Below, in pieces: positions 34,492 through 42,529 of a stretch of DNA of 56,239 nucleotides. Position numbers and translations under genes: made by a program. Positions within the stretch are counted from its first letter, which is position 1. Each line of letters opens with the position of its first letter. The stretch lies in the NCBI GenBank assembly GCA_030600585.1, contig JAUVLU010000015.1:1-56239 (forward strand). The letters run 5' to 3'. The stretch is from Candidatus Cloacimonadota bacterium (GTDB taxonomy: Bacteria > Cloacimonadota > Cloacimonadia > Cloacimonadales > TCS61). The notes beneath the pieces are model-generated. The model was not told where the DNA came from and ran no database searches. It worked only from the letters and a program-made list of their open reading frames with translations.

Positions 34492-34545
34492 ATTCAACAC
34501 TAATCCCCAAATGGTGATCTTCATTATTTCTTTTTTGTTATTCAT
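34492..34545 (-). pseudogene. 5' remnant of a second CDF transporter gene
   Basis: 54 bp matching the start of the CDF gene (32080-32133) at 51 of 54 positions. It still encodes MNNKKEIMKITIWGLVLN, identical in protein; all three differences are synonymous. The frame then diverges. It begins 8 nt after the CPBP protease gene. Confidence 0.85.
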
Positions 34546-34553
34546 TTTAACCT

Positions 34554-35288
34554 TTATGTGAATATAGCTTTGATCAATAAAGGTAATGAACCAGCAACAT
34601 TACCTAAAATATGTACCAAAATTGCCGGATAAATACTTTCAGATTTTTCTCGATAATAGGCAGCGAGAACTCCGAGAGTAGTTGCATGAAAAACAATGAA
34701 CAATACAAAAAAGATTGAACTGCTGATTTTAAATACAGAGAAATGCATTACTCCAAATATTATTCCTGAAATCCAAACAGAAAGAGTAAGCTTGCAGAAT
34801 TTGTATTTTTTAAAAACATTAAGTAACGATTGTATCAAACCTCTGTTAAAAATTTCTTCACAAATACTCGACCATAACCATACAACAACAATCATTTTCA
34901 GGAACGATCCACTATCCGGGAATCCCATTTCGTTAGTATCATTAAAGAGATTTCGCAATAATCCCATAAAAAACAATCCATAAACAATTCCACCACCTAA
35001 TGTTAAAGCAACAGTACGCCAGATAAGTTTGAAATAATTTATTTTCTTAGGTAATTTCAATCCGAAATCACTTAGTTTCATTTTAGGTATCAGAAACATT
35101 GTTACAATTGAAAATAGCACAAATAAGAATTTTAAAACTATATTTTTCAGATAAAAATCAGTTTGGAAAATTTCCGGTAATAATTTCACTAATTGTGAAG
35201 AGATCTTTCCGGAGCCGGTTAATATTATATATCCCAGCATTAATACTAATATTAGTACAATAATTGGCTTTTTTAGTAATTTATTCAT
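34554..35288 (-). CDS. CPBP-family intramembrane metalloprotease (CAAX protease-like)
   Basis: 244 aa with about seven or eight membrane helices. The three CPBP (Abi) motifs are present: EEIFNRG (Glu144, Glu145, Arg149), FGVMHFS (His182) and HILGNVAG near residue 227. Bacterial members have roles in peptide maturation or immunity, mostly unproven. The ATG follows GAGGAG and overlaps the stop of a 20-codon leader frame (ATGA), so translation may be coupled. The truncated start of a CDF gene lies directly downstream, suggesting an earlier protease-transporter order. Confidence 0.87.
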   Translation of the reverse strand: MNKLLKKPIIVLILVLMLGYIILTGSGKISSQLVKLLPEIFQTDFYLKNIVLKFLFVLFSIVTMFLIPKMKLSDFGLKLPKKINYFKLIWRTVALTLGGGIVYGLFFMGLLRNLFNDTNEMGFPDSGSFLKMIVVVWLWSSICEEIFNRGLIQSLLNVFKKYKFCKLTLSVWISGIIFGVMHFSVFKISSSIFFVLFIVFHATTLGVLAAYYREKSESIYPAILVHILGNVAGSLPLLIKAIFT

Positions 35289-35347
35289 ACACTCTCCTCA
35301 GAATTATAATACTTCGCAATCGTTTTGTAAGTATTAACTGTTTTCAT
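35285..35347 (-). pseudogene. 20-codon leader frame or 5' gene remnant (MKTVNTYKTIA type), copy 1
   Basis: Encodes MKTVNTYKTIAKYYNSEESV; its TGA overlaps the ATG of the CPBP gene. The first 11 codons are conserved in a second copy at 35967-36026. Y-K-T-I-A-x-x-Y recalls the start of SAM-dependent methyltransferases, so it may be a truncated gene start; a leader-peptide role is the alternative. Confidence 0.55.
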
Positions 35348-35351
35348 TATC

Positions 35352-35977
35352 TTACAACTTTTTTACTTGAAATCTCAACACTGTTTTCAATTTTTCCGGT
35401 ACAACTTTCCTGGCATCAGAAAGGTAAATTTCTCTATGAACTTTTGAGATTCGAGAAAATTTTTCATTTTCTGCAAAAACTTCCATCTGCTTAAAACTTT
35501 CCGGTTCGTTATCGTAGCTTCCCAAATGCATCATTTGAACACACTTACCATCTGTCATTTTCTCAAACCTAACTTTATTCAGTAATTCATGAGGTTTTTT
35601 CTTTTTCGTTCCAGTATCATTATGGCAAATTGCTTATCAACAAAATTGGGTTGTCTTATCATCAATTTAAACACCAAATCATTTTTATCGAACTTACCAT
35701 AAAACTTTTTCTTGGCTTCTTCATTAATGTCCCAGACACCTTCCAGTGGATAGACCGTATAATCAAAATATCCTTTTGGCTCTAATCCTTTTTTAGGGCT
35801 CATTTTTACTGCATAAGAAAGCGAATATAACACTCTAATATATTCCGAAAAATAATCATCATTAGGATTTCCTTTCCCTTCAATTGTGAAAAACTTATAT
35901 TCGGGGATTTGAATTATTACAGGTTTATTTTTTGGTAGATAAATATCTTTTTCCCTTTTTCTCCATTCATGTTTCAT
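35352..35977 (-). pseudogene. GyrI-like domain protein split by a -1 frameshift
   Basis: Two frames together make one ~208-aa GyrI-like (small-molecule-binding, AraC-effector-type) protein. The first frame (35977-35579) gives MKHEWRKREKDIYLPKNKPV, KFFTIEGKGNPND, YFDYTVYPLEGVWD and MIRQPNFVDKQ, then ends at a TGA. The -1 frame continues KPHELLNKVRFEKMTDGKC, VQMMHLGSYDNEPESF and HREIYLSDARKVVPEKLKTV, the expected second half. The switch point is A-AAA-AAC (35594-35600), a canonical -1 slippery heptamer in the correct phase. Either a base was lost from an A-run, by mutation or assembly error, or ribosomes shift here. It lies between two copies of the MKTVNTYKT leader. Confidence 0.8.
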
Positions 35978-36026
35978 GTTTTATTCTCCTATTTGCAGTG
36001 GTTTTGTATGTATTAACAGTTTTCAT
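35967..36026 (-). pseudogene. Leader frame or 5' gene remnant (MKTVNTYKTTA type), copy 2
   Basis: Encodes MKTVNTYKTTANRRIKHET and overlaps the GyrI-like start in another frame. Over the first 33 nt it differs from copy 1 at five positions, four of them synonymous third positions. Similarity starts at the ATG and not before, which suggests descent from coding sequence rather than a shared promoter. Confidence 0.55.
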
Positions 36027-36110
36027 TGTTTTATTTTTAATATTCATACAAACTTTACCACATTTACAATATGAATATAATGATTGGTTGGTAAGTTATT
36101 CTCAATTTCG

Positions 36111-37142
36111 TTAAAATTGATTTATTTCTTTTTCAATCATTTTGAATTTATCTTTAACTTCTTCTCCCAAAAAGAAATCTAATAAATCTTTTTTAGTTAA
36201 TGTGCCATCTTGTAAAAACTTTTTTAAATACTGTTGATTAAATTCCATTAGCATCATGCTTTTTTCAAGTTGTTTAAGTATTTGTTTATTATTTAAAATA
36301 TTGTTCTCAACAAGATTTTTAATTTGTTGTATTTCAGTAATATCTTTTATTATTCTGTTAACTATTAAACTTAGCAACTTGAAGTCAATATCTGGAGTTT
36401 TAGCATTAATTAGAATATCTCTAGCAAGCATATAAGCAATTGCAAGATTAGAGTAATCACCTTTTTGTGAATCGATTATTACAATAAAACCTATGCTTTC
36501 AATAAAACCAATATTTTCGGTAAATTTTAAAATGCTATTGTCAATAAGAGAACGATCAAGAACAATCATACCAACGTTAGCATCTCTATTAGCTTTTGCC
36601 TCCAAAATCTGGCTCCATGCAGTATCATATTTTCTTGTGAAAATATCTTTAGTAGAAATATCACCAAGTTTAATACTCTTATCAAACTTACATTCAATAA
36701 CTATTCTTAATTTACTATTTCCATTTATCTCACAAATAATATCTCCTGTTTTGTTTTTAGGAATATATCCTGAAATATTTCCTGTTAAATTTGCTATATC
36801 CTTTAATTTCTTTTCTTTAAAAAAATCATTTAAAAATTCTGCTATTTCATTTTCTGCTAAAATTCCCTTGATAGTTGTTTTATAAAACAACTCTTTTTTC
36901 ATCTCAAAAATCATTTTCAAGCTTTCTAATTCAGTACCTAATTCATTGCTAGTTTTTGAAAGAAAAGCTGAGATTCGATCTTCCATAAATGCCAAAACAC
37001 CAATGTATAAAGCTCTATAAAGTTTTTCATCCCGCTCATTTGCAGGTAGTTTATTAAAATAATTATAAACTACTTCATTTTCAATCTCAAATCCTGAAAT
37101 TTCTACTCTTCTTAGTTTTTGGTTTATTTTTATTGTTGCCAT
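36111..37142 (-). CDS. PD-(D/E)XK nuclease-like effector of an SMC-ATPase operon
   Basis: 343 aa, fourth gene of the operon, 3 nt after the ATPase gene. The N-terminal ~110 residues are helical (NELGTELESLKMIFEMKKEL). A restriction-like core follows: KTGDIICEI (Asp134), LRIVIECKFD (Glu150-Cys-Lys152), then DTAWSQILEAKANRDANVGM and IVLDRSLI, resembling the core of DUF2130-type and other PD-(D/E)XK nucleases. The C-terminus is a long charged helix region (LEKSMMLMEFNQQYLKKFL). The likely role is cutting DNA under control of the ATPase; this is inferred from motif and operon, and no named family is recognised with certainty. Confidence 0.7.
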   Translation of the reverse strand: MATIKINQKLRRVEISGFEIENEVVYNYFNKLPANERDEKLYRALYIGVLAFMEDRISAFLSKTSNELGTELESLKMIFEMKKELFYKTTIKGILAENEIAEFLNDFFKEKKLKDIANLTGNISGYIPKNKTGDIICEINGNSKLRIVIECKFDKSIKLGDISTKDIFTRKYDTAWSQILEAKANRDANVGMIVLDRSLIDNSILKFTENIGFIESIGFIVIIDSQKGDYSNLAIAYMLARDILINAKTPDIDFKLLSLIVNRIIKDITEIQQIKNLVENNILNNKQILKQLEKSMMLMEFNQQYLKKFLQDGTLTKKDLLDFFLGEEVKDKFKMIEKEINQF

Positions 37143-37145
37143 AAT

Positions 37146-39671
37146 TTATATCCTACATTTACAATTTTTTACTTTTTTACTATTTACTTTTACATAATAT
37201 GTCATACTTCCATTAACCTCAGTGCATGTACAATTGTATTGAAACTTCTGATTAAAACCTTCAATTCTATTAATTACTCCTATAATAAATGATGGTGTAT
37301 AATTTGACTTTTCTTCTGATTCAAAGTGACTTATAATATTTGCCACATCCCTTTCTGTAGCAATTAAATCAATAAAATCTGATTCCGATGGTAATGTATT
37401 AATTATACGAATAACTCCGGTTGCATTTCTATATAATTTTAACATGTACCTTAAGTTTTCTATTAATTTCTGCAACATCCTCTTATCTCTGTAGTTAGCC
37501 AACTCGTAACTCATTGGAATCTTCAAATTTTTATGAATTTCTAAAAGCAATTTCTCAAAATATTTTCTGATTTCATTACCAACATCATCACCATTTAATG
37601 TTTTTATTTTTAATATTGCTCCGATTTCATCAGTTCTAATTTCTTTTTTATCAATTTTAATATTAGATTCTTTTCTTAATATGTAATGTGTCCATTTTTT
37701 AGACAACTCAGAACTAAACGTTTTTAAACTTTTTTCAAGCTCTCCATCATGAGTTAATAGTATTATTTGCTTCCCTTTTCTATTATAAATTTTGCTAACT
37801 TTATTTTTTAATAACAATAATAAATTTCTCTGATGTCCAGAATCAAAACTAGAAGTTATGTCATCTAAAACAAGAAAACCACCTTTACTCTTGTTTAAAG
37901 CACATGAAAAATATATGGAAAGACAAAGGGCATTTCGATTTGATTCTGATAATAATGTGGCTGCTTTTTTATCCCTTACTGAATAAAATTTTTCTAAGAG
38001 CATTAATATCTTTTGACCAGTATCTTTTTTTTCAATTCTAGGAATAATCTCAGGTGAATTCATTATTTCCTGAAAAAAAGATTGAGTATTTATTGTAATA
38101 TCCTTTGATATTTTTTTAATTAACGAGTTGTTCTCCTTTATAAATTTATCTTTAACAGTATTAATAAATTGTACCCATTCTTCTGTATGTTTAACATACT
38201 TAATAATTGTTATATTTTTCTTTTCAAGTTCAATGATTTTTATCAAGGATTCCTGAATTGTTTTGTAATGAGTAAGTTTTGTAATAATTGTATGCAATTC
38301 ATATGGTATAATTTTTATTAAATCCTTAATTATCTCATTTTCCTTTTCAAGTAGATTGTGCATTTCTAACTTGTAACTTTTTAAGATGTTAATAAAATCA
38401 TATTCTTTAAATTTAGCTTCACTTACAATGCTTTTGTTATGATAAAAATCTGTAATTACTTTTATTTGTATTTTTGATTTTGAAAAAAGGATATTCTCTA
38501 TTTCTTGTATTTCGCTTGATATAACATAATCATTAAACTGAGTTTTAAATTTATTATACTTTTCTTTAAAATTATTATACTCTTTAATTTTTCTCTCAAG
38601 CTTATGAAAAAATGTTTTTCTTTTGGTTCCTAATTCCGTTGTGCCACACAAGATACAGTCATTTCTGTTTATATCTTTGAATTCATCATAGGTGTTTAAA
38701 GCTTTTTCATATAATTCCCCTAAATAGATATCTTTTTCATTTTCTAAAACCTTATATGCAATCTTTAATTTTGCTTTAACTTTATTGATTTTTGATTCAG
38801 AAAAAAATTGAATTCTTTTAATATGATTTGATAGTTTTTCTTTTTCTTGTGTTGAGATAACAAGTTTTTCTTTATTAGCATTAAATTCATCATTTCTACT
38901 ATTTACTGTGTTAATCAGTTTACTTATATCAATGTTTAAAAAAGATGTTTTGTTAATATCAATAAGTTTTGTTAATCCTTTTAATGAACTTTCTGAAATT
39001 TTTTTATTGTCAAATTTCGTATTTCTTAATCCAACTTCTTTTAGATTTTCAAAGATTGTTTCTTTTGATAAAGATATTATTTCATTATTATCATTTAATT
39101 CATCTTTCTTAGCCTGAATTTTATAATCATTTGTTAAGTTTTGTGTTCTTGTTAACTTGGTTAGTTTATCTTGTATCACAGAGAATGATTCATAGCCAAT
39201 TAATTTCAGAAAAGTTTTGCCTGCATCTTCTTGATTGCTGTAAATTATGTCAGCAAAAGCATTATAATCAAGAAAATTATGAATGTCTTTAATGTTTTCA
39301 ATAATAGCTTCTATATCAGTTTTGTTGGGAGAAATTATTTCTTTTTTCCCATTATTATCTATTTTGAATTTAATTGTATTCTCATTCTTTTTTTCATCTT
39401 GTAAAACAATAGTTATTAAACCATCACCACTATGAAATATGTTTTGTATTGATTTATAATCCTTGTTTTCATGTACTAATGGTTTTAAACATTTCAATTC
39501 ATCATTCAAACAAAATGATAAAGCATCAAAAATTGAACTTTTCCCCATACCATTTGGAGAAAAAATAGATGTAATTCCATTTACTTTGAAGTCTAATTTG
39601 AGTGGGTCATTCTTATTATTAATACCTCTAAAACCTTCTATTGATATTGATTTTATGTAGTGTTTAGACAT
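37146..39671 (-). CDS. Rad50/SMC-like AAA-type ATPase with CxxC hook
   Basis: 841 aa. Walker A is SPNGMGKSS (38-46), preceded by SISIEGFRGI typical of RecF/SMC/Rad50 proteins. Long coiled-coil segments surround a DCILCGTT turn (Cys339, Cys342) that resembles the Rad50 zinc hook. The ABC signature is LSESNRNALCLS (574-585). Walker B is FLVLDDITSSFDSGHQ (Asp603, Asp604) and the H-loop is LLTHD (His641). About 200 further residues follow the ATPase head. The extreme C-terminus has CxC at 814-816 and CxC at 837-839, a possible metal site not usual in Rad50. It lies 4 nt after the 63-aa gene and 3 nt before the nuclease gene. Likely a DNA- or end-sensing ATPase of a defence system. Confidence 0.85.
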   Translation of the reverse strand: MSKHYIKSISIEGFRGINNKNDPLKLDFKVNGITSIFSPNGMGKSSIFDALSFCLNDELKCLKPLVHENKDYKSIQNIFHSGDGLITIVLQDEKKNENTIKFKIDNNGKKEIISPNKTDIEAIIENIKDIHNFLDYNAFADIIYSNQEDAGKTFLKLIGYESFSVIQDKLTKLTRTQNLTNDYKIQAKKDELNDNNEIISLSKETIFENLKEVGLRNTKFDNKKISESSLKGLTKLIDINKTSFLNIDISKLINTVNSRNDEFNANKEKLVISTQEKEKLSNHIKRIQFFSESKINKVKAKLKIAYKVLENEKDIYLGELYEKALNTYDEFKDINRNDCILCGTTELGTKRKTFFHKLERKIKEYNNFKEKYNKFKTQFNDYVISSEIQEIENILFSKSKIQIKVITDFYHNKSIVSEAKFKEYDFINILKSYKLEMHNLLEKENEIIKDLIKIIPYELHTIITKLTHYKTIQESLIKIIELEKKNITIIKYVKHTEEWVQFINTVKDKFIKENNSLIKKISKDITINTQSFFQEIMNSPEIIPRIEKKDTGQKILMLLEKFYSVRDKKAATLLSESNRNALCLSIYFSCALNKSKGGFLVLDDITSSFDSGHQRNLLLLLKNKVSKIYNRKGKQIILLTHDGELEKSLKTFSSELSKKWTHYILRKESNIKIDKKEIRTDEIGAILKIKTLNGDDVGNEIRKYFEKLLLEIHKNLKIPMSYELANYRDKRMLQKLIENLRYMLKLYRNATGVIRIINTLPSESDFIDLIATERDVANIISHFESEEKSNYTPSFIIGVINRIEGFNQKFQYNCTCTEVNGSMTYYVKVNSKKVKNCKCRI

Positions 39672-39675
39672 ATTA

Positions 39676-39867
39676 TTATTTACTATTAATGTATTCTGTA
39701 ATATCCGTTTTTATGTTTTCACGAATATTTTCTGAAGAATTTAAGCGATGTATTAAGATTTTCCCAAAATTTTTATTTAAACCAAGTACGTATTTCTCAA
39801 ACTCTTTATAGTTCTTTATGTCTGATTTGTTTTTATCGAATTCAAGTTTTAGTTTTTTCTTAGCCAT
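39676..39867 (-). CDS. 63-aa charged protein of the SMC-ATPase operon
   Basis: Sequence starts MAKKKLKLEFDKNKSDIKNY and contains EKYVLGLNKNFGKILIHRL and TDITEYINSK. It is highly charged and helical, with no membrane segment or recognised domain. It lies 11 nt after the WYL-like gene and 4 nt before the ATPase gene, so it is almost certainly translated in the same operon. It could be an adaptor or small inhibitor of the ATPase-nuclease pair. Confidence 0.65.
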   Translation of the reverse strand: MAKKKLKLEFDKNKSDIKNYKEFEKYVLGLNKNFGKILIHRLNSSENIRENIKTDITEYINSK

Positions 39868-39878
39868 TATGTTTACAT

Positions 39879-40169
39879 TTATATTTCACAAAATATCTCA
39901 TTCATACCTCTATCACCTTCTCGATAACCTGGTCTTGGAGAATCAAATGTTTCGTCTAATACGTTTAAATCTTCAGCTTTTGACATGTTGTACATTTTCC
40001 ATCCCATTTTACCTTTCGAACTAAAACCGTCTACTTGAAATGCTCTTAATCCTTCATTACCAGCAGTAGTTTCACCGTAACAATGAGGTTCAACGATTCT
40101 GATTTCTCCATCATAATTAAATTCAATTAGATTTCTGTTTCTAATAGCATTACAAATACTTTTGTTCAT
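39879..40169 (-). CDS. Small WYL-like domain protein, first gene of the SMC-ATPase operon
   Basis: 96 aa: MNKSICNAIRNRNLIEFNYD, then GEIRIVEPHCYGETTAGNEG, LRAFQVDGFSSKGKMGWKMY and a conserved-looking tail PRPGYREGDRGMNEIFCEI. The IxFxYxG...RxVEPH pattern and small beta-barrel size fit a stand-alone WYL-like module. WYL domains sense ligands or nucleic acids and often regulate defence systems. A strong AAAGGAGG site precedes the ATG. A minus-strand TTGACA (40248-40253) lies ~80 nt upstream, with only a weak -10. Confidence 0.75.
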   Translation of the reverse strand: MNKSICNAIRNRNLIEFNYDGEIRIVEPHCYGETTAGNEGLRAFQVDGFSSKGKMGWKMYNMSKAEDLNVLDETFDSPRPGYREGDRGMNEIFCEI

Positions 40170-40289
40170 AATTTTGTCCTCCTTTATTTTCTCCTTATTA
40201 CAATGTATTTACTAAACAAAACCAAAATTGAAAAATAATTGGTAATGTGTCAAATAGAAAATGGTTTAAAGATTCAAAATCTGTAGTGA

Positions 40290-40310
40290 CAGATCACTGA
40301 TCTGTCTAAA
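40290..40310. repeat. GTAG-footed GATC palindrome
   Basis: GTAGT followed by GACAGATCACTGATCTGTC. It has the same GTAG plus GATC-hairpin design as the REP units near the RAYT, with a different stem. Confidence 0.6.
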
Positions 40311-40333
40311 AACTCCCGACAACAAAGTGAAGT

Positions 40334-40371
40334 AAAAAACAGCTCATCCCAATTTCTCAGAATGAGCTGTT
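40334..40371 (-). terminator. Intrinsic terminator of the propeller-like secreted protein gene
   Basis: AACAGCTCAT (40338-40347) and ATGAGCTGTT (40362-40371). On the minus strand the hairpin is followed by a T-run. Confidence 0.85.
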
Positions 40372-40388
40372 TGTATATAATTACAATT

Positions 40389-42020
40389 CTACTTTAACAA
40401 CAAACACTTATTTGTAGCTTCGGTTTTGCCATTTACGATGAGTTTATATAGATAGATCCCGGAGCTGACAGGTTGATCTTTGAAGTCGGTTCCGTTCCAG
40501 ACTATGGAGTAGCCGACTCCGTCGGCAAAAAACGGCGAGGGACTCGCCGACTCCAAAATATCAAAAGTTTTTACTTTTTGTCCTTTGATATTATAAATTT
40601 CGAGATTAACAAAATCGGAATTTTGTGGTACTGAAAAAGATATTGTTGTGCTAGGATTAAACGGATTGGGATAGTTATTCAGGTTTATGAAAGTTTCCGG
40701 CAATTCCATACCAGTTCCAACGGGAAGTTTTTCCACAACATTAGATAGTGCTGCCTCTGCTATTATACCGTTTGTATATTGCGCAACAACAGCATATTGA
40801 TACAACTCAGGATCAAGTTGTGCCCATGCAGTATCCGTATAAACTGTTTCATCCATTATAGAAAAGAGCAGATCCCATTCATTAGGATTCTGATTATTAG
40901 CTTCTAAAAAACGGAAGACATCATAGAATTCGAGTTCTCTTACAGTAGGCGGATCCCATGTGAGTGAGACTTCTGTGTTTTCAACATTTACAACTGCAAC
41001 AACATTACCGGCGGGAAGAGCTGTCTCATTAATAATGATCGTACCCATATCTATATTTTCAGTTCCTACCGCTACTGTTTCGGTATGGATATCATAGCCT
41101 TCAAAAGTAATTTCTAAAATGTAATCATCATTCTGCTCAACTTCCGGAAATAAAAAATCTCCATTGGCATCTGTTAGCATTTGATAGGTTTCATCTCCCG
41201 TAAGTGTGACGTCACAATTTTCCAAACCAATTTCCGGCTGGTCACTTCCAACCACATGCCCGCTAAGCTCGATAGTAGTTATTGGGTCTGGTATAAAGGC
41301 GGCGCCACCGGTTGAATGATAAGCAGGATACGGATTAGGGAATTCTACCCAATTACCACCAACGCCTTGAGCAATGTCGTAAGCAAAATATGGAATACCA
41401 TCGTCACCGCGTGTTGCAGTTAAATATACAGTATTATTGCCAACAGCCATTCCGCGTCCTTGCCCGTTACTTGCAGGAATTGTGCCGGTTAGCTGGATCA
41501 TTTCACCCGTATCAATATTTATGGAATAAAGTCCGTTAGCTCCATACTCGGTATAGCCATAAAAGAGATCGTCAACAGGATTGTAATCGAGAGCAAAGAA
41601 CCTGAAACCATAACCTGTATAAACATCTAATTCCAATGTAGCTGTTCCGGTTGTAGTATCGATGCTGTAAATACCTTTAGTGCTGGCATAATTAGAGTAA
41701 CCCCAAAGAGTGTCTCTGCCATAAGCAAGGCTGCTCATATCTTCACTAATAGTGCAAATTTGTTGTGGTACTGAAGTAATAGTTGCTTCATAAAGATGAG
41801 TTGTAAAAGCGCCTTCAATAATGTAAATAGTTCCATCCGGAGTAGCTGCAGCTCCGCTTACATCAAAAGAATAACCGCTTGTCCAGGTTACATTGGGAAA
41901 TCCAGTCATATCGGTTGAGAATATGGGTGGAGCCGATCCTTCCAGTCCTACAAAAAGTGTTCCTGCACTTGTTAGAGTAATTAAACAAAGAAGTGTTAAA
42001 ATTATCGTAATTTTTTTCAT
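40389..42020 (-). CDS. Secreted propeller-like protein with regulatory-like, FnIII and sorting domains
   Basis: 543 aa with signal peptide (MKKITIILTLLCLITLTSA). Residues ~25-245 look like a beta-propeller of weak repeats (GRDTLWGYSNYASTKGIYSI, PVDDLFYGYTEYGANGLYSI). Then comes a carboxypeptidase-regulatory-like domain (ELSGHVVGSDQPEIGLENCD, DANGDFLFPEVEQNDDY), then an FnIII-like domain (VVNVENTEVSLTWDPPTVRE). The last ~85 residues are the sorting domain (NYPNPFNPSTTISFSV, TNKCLLLK), again with the 49-bp palindromic element in frame. Probably surface-exposed; ligand unknown. The SD-like TCCTCC lies upstream on the complementary strand. Confidence 0.83.
   Translation of the reverse strand: MKKITIILTLLCLITLTSAGTLFVGLEGSAPPIFSTDMTGFPNVTWTSGYSFDVSGAAATPDGTIYIIEGAFTTHLYEATITSVPQQICTISEDMSSLAYGRDTLWGYSNYASTKGIYSIDTTTGTATLELDVYTGYGFRFFALDYNPVDDLFYGYTEYGANGLYSINIDTGEMIQLTGTIPASNGQGRGMAVGNNTVYLTATRGDDGIPYFAYDIAQGVGGNWVEFPNPYPAYHSTGGAAFIPDPITTIELSGHVVGSDQPEIGLENCDVTLTGDETYQMLTDANGDFLFPEVEQNDDYILEITFEGYDIHTETVAVGTENIDMGTIIINETALPAGNVVAVVNVENTEVSLTWDPPTVRELEFYDVFRFLEANNQNPNEWDLLFSIMDETVYTDTAWAQLDPELYQYAVVAQYTNGIIAEAALSNVVEKLPVGTGMELPETFINLNNYPNPFNPSTTISFSVPQNSDFVNLEIYNIKGQKVKTFDILESASPSPFFADGVGYSIVWNGTDFKDQPVSSGIYLYKLIVNGKTEATNKCLLLK
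40506..40554 (-). repeat. 49-bp GC-rich double-hairpin element, copy 3 (in frame in CDS)
   Basis: Reverse complement identical over 49 bp to 1192-1240 and 3898-3946, at the same place in the sorting domain and in the same frame. Confidence 0.9.
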
Positions 42021-42529
42021 ACATCATCCTCCTTTTTAATTTTATCTCTTTTCATTAACAAATCAATTTTTAATAGATAGATCTGTCAAATGGTAATCAA
42101 TAAAGTAAATATAATTAATTTAAAATATAAAATTGTCGTGAGTAACGATAAGTTTTTCCTGGGCTTTTCATTTGAACTCCTTGATCATATTTTGAGTCCA
42201 CTTTTTCCAGGACGGGGCACTTCAATCGTATATCGTAAATCTCCAATCAATTCTTCCAGCGGCTTCTTTATACTCTCGCTATCCTTCCCCGATTTTCGGG
42301 GCTCAGGATAACAATGTTTCTTTCAACAGCTTCTTATGCTTGCCCGCAAACCAATGGCTTGTCCGCCTTTGGCGTGGCTTGTAAACCTCAGGCTGATCCC
42401 ACCTTTTTAAAGAGAAAGATTGCAGAATGAGTTAAACTATAAAATTAATGCAACTTGACATTTACGATGTATGATTTATTTAGGAATAGTAAGTTAGCAA
42501 AAAAGACTTAAGCAAAGTTTGGAGAGAGA
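42021..42529. other. Intergenic region with dispersed-repeat remnants and lysS leader
   Basis: No gene seen. 42170-42320 reads on the minus strand as a short open remnant (SIKKPLEELIGDLRYTIEVP) joined to a CCCCGAAAATCGGGG palindrome. 42340-42410 has GCC-rich repeat text (CCGCCTTTGGCG) like that near 22245. TTGACA at 42455-42460 may be the -35 of lysS; no good -10 follows. Confidence 0.45.

Noticed and set aside
36111-39671. Assignment of the ATPase-nuclease operon to Lamassu
   Set aside because: Only the SMC-plus-nuclease theme matches; a recognisable LmuC and the usual effector-first order are missing.
40389-42020. Pseudogene status of the surface proteins because of the inserted palindromes
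   Set aside because: All three insertions preserve the frame and the conserved end of the domain, so the proteins look intact.
42170-42320. Short minus-strand open stretch encoding SIKKPLEELIGDLRYTIEVP
   Set aside because: It has no start codon or ribosome-binding site and merges with a palindromic repeat, so it looks like a degraded repeat rather than a gene.
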